Assembly (NCBI GenBank): GCA_009773615.1
Contig: WSYA01000002.1
Coordinates: 19,860 to 83,859 of the forward strand
Source: Gallionellaceae bacterium
GTDB taxonomy: Bacteria > Pseudomonadota > Gammaproteobacteria > Burkholderiales > Gallionellaceae
Direction: 5' to 3'
Length of the DNA: 64,000 bases
The translations under genes and the position numbers were made by a program. Shown here piece by piece: positions 56,848 through 64,000 of this stretch. How positions within the stretch are numbered: position 1 is the stretch's first letter; each line of letters begins with the position of its first letter. The notes under the pieces were generated by a model. It was not told the DNA's origin and ran no database searches. It worked only from the letters and a program-made list of their open reading frames with translations.

Positions 56848-57635
56848 TGCCTCTAGCGAGAAGTATTAAACATATCGGGCATCGCACGATCAATGCGGTT
56901 TGGCGCGTCGGTATGTCCACGCGTTTTTTTGTGTTGATATTACTGAACTCGGGGCTCAGTTTCCGGCGTTTCCAATTGACCGTGAAGGAATTATTCTTCA
57001 CAGGGGTGATGTCGCTTATTATCATTCTGGTGGCAGGATTGTTCGTGGGGGTCGTGCTCGGCTTGCAGGGTTATGAAACGCTCAAAAGTTACGGTTCCGA
57101 ATCCGCACTGGGTACTTTGGTGGCGCTGAGTCTGGTACGCGAGTTGGGTCCGGTGCTGGCTGCATTGTTGTTCGCGAGCCGCGCGGGCTCGGCGATGACT
57201 GCCGAGATCGGCTTGATGAAAGCCACCGAGCAGATAGCGGCGATGGAGATGATGGCGGTGAACCCGATCGCGCGCGTGGTGGCGCCGCGTTTTTGGGCCG
57301 GGGTGATTTCGATGCCGATCCTTGCCGCGATGTTCTCCGCGATAGGGGTGTTCGGCGGGTATCTGGTGGGCGTGGTGTTCATCGGTGTGGATGAGGGTTC
57401 ATTTTGGTCGCAGATGCAAGGGGCAGTGGATTTTAAGCACGACATCCTGAACGGGGTATTGAAGAGTTTTGTGTTTGGTGTGGCTGTAACGGTGATCGCA
57501 TTGTTCGAGGGATTCGATGCACCCCCTACGGCAGAAGGTGTGTCGGGAGCGACCACGCGCACCGTGGTGCAATCGTCAGTGGTTGTTTTGTTGCTGGATG
57601 TGGTTTTGACCGCAATTATGTTTCGGGGGGTTTGA
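56847..57635 (+). CDS. mlaE: Phospholipid ABC transporter permease MlaE
   Basis: A 262-residue permease with about five to six hydrophobic segments. VRELGPVLAALLFASRAGSAMTAEIGLMKATEQIAAMEMM, given here in part as RELGPVLAALLFASRAGSA, is the MlaE/YrbE signature. It forms the membrane core of the MlaFEDB complex. Confidence 0.96.
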   Translation: MPLARSIKHIGHRTINAVWRVGMSTRFFVLILLNSGLSFRRFQLTVKELFFTGVMSLIIILVAGLFVGVVLGLQGYETLKSYGSESALGTLVALSLVRELGPVLAALLFASRAGSAMTAEIGLMKATEQIAAMEMMAVNPIARVVAPRFWAGVISMPILAAMFSAIGVFGGYLVGVVFIGVDEGSFWSQMQGAVDFKHDILNGVLKSFVFGVAVTVIALFEGFDAPPTAEGVSGATTRTVVQSSVVVLLLDVVLTAIMFRGV

Positions 57636-57636
57636 T

Positions 57637-58098
57637 ATGGAGCGCACCACATTGGATTTGTGGGTTGGGGCATTTGTCGTGGGAGGGATAGTCGCGCTGG
57701 CAATATTGGCATTTAAGGTGGGCAACCTCAGTTCCTACAATGTGTCGGAGTCGTATCGCTTAAAGGCGAGCTTTACCAATATCGGCGGGCTCAAACCCAC
57801 GGCTTCGGTTAGAAGTGCAGGGGTGCTGATCGGGCGGGTAACCGAGATCAAGTTGAACCCGGAGCATTACGAGGCCGAAGTCACCATGAGCATCGACAAG
57901 CGCTATCAATTTCCCAAAGATACATTGATCAGTATTCTGACTTCGGGATTGTTGGGCGAACAGTACATCGGCTTGAAGCCGGGTGCGGAAGATGAGATGT
58001 TGAAAAATGGCGAAATGATCAAACAGTCGCGCTCTGCCGTGGTGCTGGAGGATCTCATCAGCCAAGTGGTTGCCAACAAGGCGGAAGGGGTCAAGTAA
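57637..58098 (+). CDS. mlaD: MCE domain protein MlaD
   Basis: A 153-residue protein with one N-terminal helix (LDLWVGAFVVGGIVALAILAFKV) and one MCE domain (YRLKASFTNIGGLKPTASVRSAGVLIGRVTEI, LLGEQYIGLKPG). MlaD forms a hexameric lipid channel in the periplasm. One base separates it from mlaE. Confidence 0.96.
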   Translation: MERTTLDLWVGAFVVGGIVALAILAFKVGNLSSYNVSESYRLKASFTNIGGLKPTASVRSAGVLIGRVTEIKLNPEHYEAEVTMSIDKRYQFPKDTLISILTSGLLGEQYIGLKPGAEDEMLKNGEMIKQSRSAVVLEDLISQVVANKAEGVK

Positions 58099-58113
58099 AT
58101 GTTCGGAGTATTT

Positions 58114-58752
58114 ATGAAACGATTGATGGTGGCTGTAGTTGGAATATTATTGTCGGGGCTGTTTACGTCCGCGCGGGCGGAAGCGGCATCGCCGAATGTG
58201 ATAGTGGAAGACACTGTGCAGGAGGTAATGGCCACGATACATCGGGAAAAGTCGGACAAGAAAAAGATACAGGCGCTGGTAGAGGAAAAAGTGCTGCCCC
58301 TGTTCGATTTTACGCTGATCACCAAACGTGCGGTGGGGCCGGCGTGGAAGACCGCCACGCCCGAACAGAAGAAGATATTGGTCGATGAGTTTCGCGACCT
58401 GTTGGTCAGGGTATTTATCGCAAAAGCATTTTCAAATGTCGGCAATCACTCGGTGAAATTCGAGCCCGGCAAATATGCCGAGGGCGACGATCAGGTGACG
58501 GTTAAAACGCTGATCGTTAGTCCGGGCGAGGCGTCGCTTTCGGTGGATTACGATATGAAGAAAACATCGGCAGGGTGGAGGGTGGTCGATCTGGCTATCG
58601 CCGGTCCCCGTGTGGCGCTGGATATTTATAGCAACCAGTTTCGCGAGCCATTGCAGCAATCGGGAGTTGACGGGCTGATCAAGTTTCTGGCGGAAAAGAA
58701 TCAAGTCGCCGATATAGCCGCTGCGCCCGCGCGCAAGTCTGACGCCAAGTGA
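58114..58752 (+). CDS. mlaC: Phospholipid-binding periplasmic protein MlaC
   Basis: A 212-residue secreted carrier. Signal peptide MKRLMVAVVGILLSGLFTSARA, then the MlaC/Ttg2D domain: FDFTLITKRAVGPAWKTATPEQKKILVDEFRDLLVR and WRVVDLAIAGPRVALDIYSNQF. It shuttles phospholipid between MlaD and the outer-membrane protein MlaA. The ATG after CGGAG was chosen over one five codons earlier. mlaA is not in this cluster. Confidence 0.95.
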   Translation: MKRLMVAVVGILLSGLFTSARAEAASPNVIVEDTVQEVMATIHREKSDKKKIQALVEEKVLPLFDFTLITKRAVGPAWKTATPEQKKILVDEFRDLLVRVFIAKAFSNVGNHSVKFEPGKYAEGDDQVTVKTLIVSPGEASLSVDYDMKKTSAGWRVVDLAIAGPRVALDIYSNQFREPLQQSGVDGLIKFLAEKNQVADIAAAPARKSDAK

Positions 58753-59051
58753 TGGATAGCGGCGGCAACAGCATGCGCGCGTCCGGTCGCTTGACCATGG
58801 CGACAGTCGCCGACTTGTTTCGCAAGGGCGTACCGCTAAAAGAAGGCGTTACTGACTTTGTAGTGGATATGGCACAAGTCGATGCGGTGGATTCTGCGGC
58901 GGTGAGTTTGATGCTGGTCTGGCTGCGCGCCGCGCAACGCAGCAAGGTGAAGCTTACGTTTATCAATGTACCCGAAAATCTGCTGAGTTTGGCCAATCTA
59001 TACGGTGTGGCAGAGTCGTTGTCGCTGCGTGTGGATAGTGCAAACGCCTGA
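58752..59051 (+). CDS. mlaB: STAS domain protein MlaB
   Basis: A 99-residue cytosolic STAS protein: ASGRLTMATVADLFRKG and VVDMAQVDAVDSAAVSLMLVWLRAA. It regulates MlaF activity. The ATG shares its A with the mlaC TGA; a GTG one codon earlier is also possible. Confidence 0.92.
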   Translation: MDSGGNSMRASGRLTMATVADLFRKGVPLKEGVTDFVVDMAQVDAVDSAAVSLMLVWLRAAQRSKVKLTFINVPENLLSLANLYGVAESLSLRVDSANA

Positions 59052-59063
59052 GTCCGTCATCGA

Positions 59064-59306
59064 ATGATCACTCCTGAAATCATCAAAGCTGGCATCGAGC
59101 AAGGCATGGAGACCATCCATGTTTCCGTGACGGGGGACGGGCGTCATTTCGAGGCAGTCGTGGTGAGCGAAGAATTCGCCGGAAAGAATCGCGTGCAGCG
59201 TCATCAGCGCGTCTATCAGGCGTTGGGCGACAGCATGCGCGACGAGATGATTCACGCGCTGACGATGAAGACATTGACTCCGCAAGAGTGGGAGAGCAGT
59301 CGTTAG
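59064..59306 (+). CDS. ibaG: BolA family protein IbaG
   Basis: An 80-residue BolA/YrbA protein: GDGRHFEAVVVSEEFAGKNRVQRHQRVYQALGD carries the conserved FAGKNRVQRHQ-type motif. Such proteins bind monothiol glutaredoxins and help iron-sulphur delivery. The final residues and the stop codon (SSR then TAG) lie within repeat copy 4, so the repeat supplied the gene's end. Confidence 0.93.
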   Translation: MITPEIIKAGIEQGMETIHVSVTGDGRHFEAVVVSEEFAGKNRVQRHQRVYQALGDSMRDEMIHALTMKTLTPQEWESSR

Positions 59307-59372
59307 TAGCTAGTCGTTAGTCGTTAGTTGGAAGCTCAAAACTAACGACTAACGACTATCGACTACCAACTA
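59296..59372. repeat. AGTCGTT-heptamer inverted repeat, copy 4 (ibaG/murA)
   Basis: Left arm GCAGTCGTTAGTAGCTAGTC and a further TAGTCGTTAG, right arm ACTAACGACTAACGACTATC and onward, around a short AAGCTCAAA centre. It begins inside the ibaG 3' end and stops just before murA. Confidence 0.85.
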
Positions 59373-59373
59373 G

Positions 59374-60630
<1,257 letters not shown>

Positions 60631-60641
60631 TAACACAATCT

Positions 60642-60755
60642 AACCACAGAGGCGCAGAGACACAGAGAAACCCCAAATCAAGAAAACCAATCAGTTGGTG
60701 GTTAATTGTTTTTGAACTTCTTTGTATCTCTGTGTCTCTGTGGTGAATGTTTTTT
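60642..60755. repeat. Intergenic inverted repeat, CACAGAG family, copy 2
   Basis: Left arm AACCACAGAGGCGCAGAGAC and onward, right arm CTCTGTGTCTCTGTGGTGAA, then TGTTTTTT, the same layout as copy 1 near thyA. It fills most of the murA-hisG gap and ends about 23 bases before hisG. Confidence 0.8.
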
Positions 60756-60777
60756 GAATTTAATTTTGGACTAAAAC

Positions 60778-61413
60778 ATGATCACCATCGCCTTATCCAA
60801 AGGCCGTATTTTCGAAGAAACCCTGCCGCTTCTCCAGGCGGCAGGCATTACGCCATTGGAAGACCCTGAGTCTTCGCGCAAACTTATTCTGCCGACTAAT
60901 CGTGCTGATGTGCAGCTCATCATCGTGCGCGCTTCCGACGTGCCGACCTATGTGCAGTACGGTGCGGCCGATATGGGCGTGGCGGGCAAGGATGTGCTCA
61001 ACGAACACGGCGGAGAGGGGTTGTACCAGCCGTTGGATTTGAACATCGCCAAGTGCCGCATGATGGTGGCGGTGCGCAACGACTTCGATTATGAGTCGGC
61101 GGTGAAGCAGGGTGCGCGTCTGCGCGTGGCGACCAAATATGTGAAGACCGCGCGCGAACATTTTGCGTCTAAAGGGGTTCATGTCGATCTTATCAAGCTG
61201 TATGGCTCGATGGAGTTGGCTCCGCTGGTTGGTCTGTCCGATGTGATTGTCGATCTGGTGAGCAGCGGCGCTACATTGAAGGCGAACAACCTCAAGGCGG
61301 TGGAGGAGATCGCGCAGATTTCTTCGCGTCTGGTAGTGAATCAAGCTTCGCTTAAACTCAAGCGTGCAGTCATTCAGCCGATGCTGGATGCGTTTGCAGG
61401 AGCGGTAAAGTGA
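60778..61413 (+). CDS. hisG: ATP phosphoribosyltransferase, short form
   Basis: A 211-residue catalytic subunit of the first histidine step. [32 protein letters not shown] and [20 protein letters not shown] are conserved. The short form lacks the regulatory domain and needs HisZ, which is not in the window. The stop overlaps the hisD start (GTGA). Confidence 0.97.
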   Translation: MITIALSKGRIFEETLPLLQAAGITPLEDPESSRKLILPTNRADVQLIIVRASDVPTYVQYGAADMGVAGKDVLNEHGGEGLYQPLDLNIAKCRMMVAVRNDFDYESAVKQGARLRVATKYVKTAREHFASKGVHVDLIKLYGSMELAPLVGLSDVIVDLVSSGATLKANNLKAVEEIAQISSRLVVNQASLKLKRAVIQPMLDAFAGAVK

Positions 61414-62705
61414 ACATCGTCCGACTCTCCAGCAGGCAAGCCGACTTCGATGTCACACTGAACAAGCTGCTGGCGTTTGAAGAAACTGCCGATGAGAAAC
61501 TGGAAGCGACCGTTGCGGCTATTCTTTCCGATGTGAAAAAACGCGGCGATGCGGCTGTGCTGGAATACACCAGCAAGTTTGATCGTTTGCCGTTGGCAAA
61601 TGCCGCCGCGATGGAGCTGCCTCGCGCCGAACTAAAAGCCGCATTTGATGCGTTGCCCGATGCGCAGCGCAACGCGTTGGAGCAGGCCGCGCAGCGCGTG
61701 ACGGCATACCACCAGAAACAAGTGCAAAGCTCGTGGAGCTATACCGAGGCGGATGGCACGCTGCTCGGGCAGCAGATCACCGCGTTGGATCGCGTCGGCC
61801 TGTACGTTCCAGGCGGCAAGGCAGCCTATCCTTCTTCGGTATTGATGAATGCTTTGCCAGCGAAGGTGGCGGGTGTTGCCGAGCTCATCATGGTGGTGCC
61901 CACACCGGATGGCGTGAAGAATCAACTGGTGTTGGCGGCGGCGTATTTGTCCGGCGTGGATCGCGTGTTCACCATCGGCGGTGCGCAGGCCGTGGCTGCG
62001 CTGGCTTACGGCACGGCGACCATTCCCAAGGTGGACAAGATTGTCGGCCCCGGTAACGCCTATGTTGCCGCTGCCAAGCGCCGCGTGTTCGGCGTGTGCG
62101 GCATCGACATGATCGCGGGGCCTTCTGAGATTCTGGTGATTTGCGACGGTCAGACCGATTCCGATTGGATCGCGATGGATTTGTTTTCGCAGGCCGAGCA
62201 CGACGAACTAGCGCAGGCCATATTGTTGTCGCCGGATGAGGCCTTTATTGAGCGTGTTGCACGGAGCGCCAATAAATTGCTGGAGCAAATGCCGCGCAAA
62301 GACATCATCAAGACTGCACTGGAAAATCGCGGTGCGTTAATTCACGTTGCCGATTTGGATGAAGCCTGCACCATCAGCAACCGCATTGCCCCCGAGCATT
62401 TGGAATTGTCGGTGGCGAATCCAGAGGCTTGGCTGCCCAGGCTGAAGCATGCGGGAGCCATTTTTATGGGACGTTATACCTCCGAGTCGCTGGGCGATTA
62501 TTGCGCCGGTCCCAACCACGTCCTGCCCACTTCGGGCACGGCGCGCTTTTCTTCGCCGTTGGGTGTGTACGATTTCCAGAAGCGCAGCAGCCTGATACAG
62601 GTTTCCGCCCAAGGTGCGCAAACGCTGGGGGCGATTGCCTCGACTTTGGCTTTCGGCGAGGGGCTGCATGCGCATGCGCAATCGGCGCTGTTTAGAAAAA
62701 TGTGA
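61410..62705 (+). CDS. hisD: Histidinol dehydrogenase
   Basis: A 431-residue zinc enzyme oxidising histidinol to histidine in two NAD steps. [63 protein letters not shown] and [15 protein letters not shown] are family motifs. GTG start inside the hisG stop. hisC, usually next, is missing here. Confidence 0.97.
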   Translation: MNIVRLSSRQADFDVTLNKLLAFEETADEKLEATVAAILSDVKKRGDAAVLEYTSKFDRLPLANAAAMELPRAELKAAFDALPDAQRNALEQAAQRVTAYHQKQVQSSWSYTEADGTLLGQQITALDRVGLYVPGGKAAYPSSVLMNALPAKVAGVAELIMVVPTPDGVKNQLVLAAAYLSGVDRVFTIGGAQAVAALAYGTATIPKVDKIVGPGNAYVAAAKRRVFGVCGIDMIAGPSEILVICDGQTDSDWIAMDLFSQAEHDELAQAILLSPDEAFIERVARSANKLLEQMPRKDIIKTALENRGALIHVADLDEACTISNRIAPEHLELSVANPEAWLPRLKHAGAIFMGRYTSESLGDYCAGPNHVLPTSGTARFSSPLGVYDFQKRSSLIQVSAQGAQTLGAIASTLAFGEGLHAHAQSALFRKM

Positions 62706-62761
62706 TTTTTGCGCTTTGCGGTGCAAAGGATGCGCGGCATAAGTAAATGGAAGGGATGAGA

Positions 62762-63424
62762 ATGCGTAACAATAAGACGCTTATCCACGCATTTTTCGTC
62801 GCGGCTTTTTGTTCATGCTTTAGTTCGAGTGCATATTCGATAGATGAGCCTAACGCTAATTATTCGTCGCTGATATTGTCGTATCGAAGTCTGGTATTTG
62901 CCAATCCGGTGTGCGTCGGCAATGAATGCCGTACCGGGCTGTCCGGGCCTGCCCTGGTCTTCTCGCATCAGGTCATTCCCAATTTGGCGTTCGGTCTGTC
63001 GGGCTCATATGCGGAGTCGAATGGAAGGTCATCCGCATTGAAGTCATCCGGCAGCTCGGTATTTCTGGAAGCTATTGCGGGCATGGGCTCTTTCGTGGAT
63101 GTCGGGGTGATAGTTGCTGCTCTGCACTCCACGATGCAGGTGTGCTTGTTGAATCCAACTACCTGCATATCGACTGATGACACCGGAACAGATGCTGGAG
63201 TGTTCGGAATGCTCTTTCTGGACGAGTCCAAGTCGACCAGCGTTACGCTCAGTTATGATTCGATTTCCTATAAGAAATCAACGCATCAATCGATAGTGGG
63301 AGTCTCCCTCGTTACGATCCTGGCCGAACACCATCGTTTGGCTTTATTCGCTAATAAGGCTCGGGATTCAGGTGTGAAGCAGCTTTCGGCGGGATACGGC
63401 TTCGGTTATAGCTATTTGTTTTGA
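62762..63424 (+). CDS. Hypothetical secreted protein, probable outer-membrane barrel
   Basis: A 220-residue protein with a signal peptide (MRNNKTLIHAFFVAAFCSCF... cleaved near SAYS-IDEP). The mature part has alternating strands (SSLILSYRSLVFA, NLAFGLSGSYAESNG, VTLSYDSISY, LSAGYGFGYSYLF), two cysteine pairs, and a C-terminal Phe, suggesting an eight-stranded barrel. I recognise no family. GGAAGGG lies six bases before this ATG; two earlier in-frame ATGs lie in or before it. It separates hisGD from the tRNA-tuf cluster. Confidence 0.65.
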   Translation: MRNNKTLIHAFFVAAFCSCFSSSAYSIDEPNANYSSLILSYRSLVFANPVCVGNECRTGLSGPALVFSHQVIPNLAFGLSGSYAESNGRSSALKSSGSSVFLEAIAGMGSFVDVGVIVAALHSTMQVCLLNPTTCISTDDTGTDAGVFGMLFLDESKSTSVTLSYDSISYKKSTHQSIVGVSLVTILAEHHRLALFANKARDSGVKQLSAGYGFGYSYLF

Positions 63425-63506
63425 CAGAGAGCTTCTTGCCAATTTTTTGTTCGAAGCCAATCGAAGCCAATCAGGAAGCCTCGCCGCATCTTTTTGTAGA
63501 TTCCCT

Positions 63507-63535
63507 TTGACACACGTCCGGCTTATATGGATAAT
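63507..63535 (+). promoter_or_regulatory. Strong sigma-70 promoter for the tRNA-tuf cluster
   Basis: TTGACA and GATAAT with a 17-base spacer, followed by the GC-rich CGCGGGC, typical of stable-RNA promoters. Transcription should begin about ten bases before tRNA-Tyr. Confidence 0.85.
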
Positions 63536-63550
63536 CGCGGGCTCGTTTTT

Positions 63551-63635
63551 GGAGGGGTGGCCGAGCGGTTAAAGGCATCAGACTGTAAATCTGACCTCTA
63601 TGAGTACGAAGGTTCGAATCCTTCCCCCTCCACCA
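63551..63635 (+). tRNA. tRNA-Tyr (anticodon GUA)
   Basis: An 85-nt class II tRNA. GGAGGGG pairs with CCCCTCC, CCA encoded, anticodon loop with GTA in GACTGTAAATC, long variable arm. First of three tRNAs ahead of tuf. Confidence 0.98.
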
Positions 63636-63710
63636 AGTTTTGTAGTTATAAGTAGTTGACTGGGCAGTAGCAATCGCTCGATGGGTTGTGATTGTTGGTT
63701 GGAAGCGTAT

Positions 63711-63784
63711 GCGGGTGTAGCTCAATGGTAGAGCAGAAGTTTTCCAAACTTACGACGAGGGTTCGATTCCCTTCACCCGCTCCA
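63711..63784 (+). tRNA. tRNA-Gly (anticodon UCC)
   Basis: A 74-nt tRNA. GCGGGTG pairs with CACCCGC, CCA encoded, anticodon TCC in the loop TTTCCAA, reading GGA/GGG. Confidence 0.97.
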
Positions 63785-63795
63785 GTTGTAACGCT

Positions 63796-63870
<75 letters not shown>

Positions 63871-63909
63871 GGTTTTTTGTGATTAACGTTTGACATTGAT
63901 AGGGGATAG

Positions 63910-64000
<91 letters not shown>

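Overview
The window looks like chromosomal DNA of a betaproteobacterium. A lineage near the Nitrosomonadales/Gallionellaceae is my best guess, inferred from gene style only. Supporting points are a dihydrolipoamide dehydrogenase with its own lipoyl domain, two-subunit glycyl-tRNA synthetase, a di-iron Coq7 hydroxylase, FimV beside asd and truA, a short-form HisG, an mla-ibaG-murA-hisG block, and a tRNA-Tyr/Gly/Thr cluster in front of tuf. Coding density is high and no gap without a gene exceeds 300 bases. I see no prophage, insertion sequence, CRISPR array or rRNA operon.

Layout. 1-8.0 kb: the 3' end of katG, a HopJ-family gene, a Bax-inhibitor-1 membrane protein, tRNA-Ser(UGA), a large PLP amino-acid decarboxylase, a PagL-like lipid A deacylase, a U32-family rRNA hydroxylase gene (rlhA) split by an in-frame amber codon, and fur. 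8.0-16.7 kb: a beta-barrel gene behind a Fur box, a calcium/proton antiporter, thyA-folA, an M17 aminopeptidase with a coupled tiny membrane ORF, a YqaA-like protein, lpd and proA. 16.8-25.6 kb: trpC, a porin, a DUF4160/DUF2442 pair leading into coq7, the glyQ-glyS-gmhB-plsC operon, and a Phd/PIN toxin-antitoxin pair. 25.8-33 kb is the least familiar stretch: a small winged-helix regulator with an uncharacterised membrane protein and a 140-residue protein, then two large secreted peptidase-like proteins.

33-41 kb: grpE-dnaK-dnaJ with two sigma-32-type promoters, an MFS transporter and a giant DUF2339 membrane protein. 41-52 kb: cimA, leuC, a small lipoprotein gene, leuD, leuB, asd, fimV, an orphan EcfT/CbiQ-like gene and truA. 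CimA with LeuCDB provides a citramalate route to isoleucine beside leucine synthesis. 52-56 kb: a DUF3015 protein, a DUF4105 (Lnb-like) protein and an ExeA-like ATPase. 56-64 kb: mlaFEDCB, ibaG, murA, hisG-hisD, an unknown beta-barrel protein, three tRNA genes and the start of tuf.

The most notable non-gene structure is repetitive. One family (four copies, built on AGTCGTT heptamers) lies just 3' of gmhB/glyS, dnaJ/dnaK, dnaK/grpE and ibaG. A second (two copies, CACAGAG-type inverted repeats) lies upstream of thyA and hisG. A third hairpin type flanks lpd. No obviously new defence or biosynthetic system is visible. The best leads are the amber-split rlhA, the repeat families, the DUF3015/DUF4105 pair, the peptidase-propeller-barrel fusion and the DUF4160/DUF2442 pair coupled to coq7.
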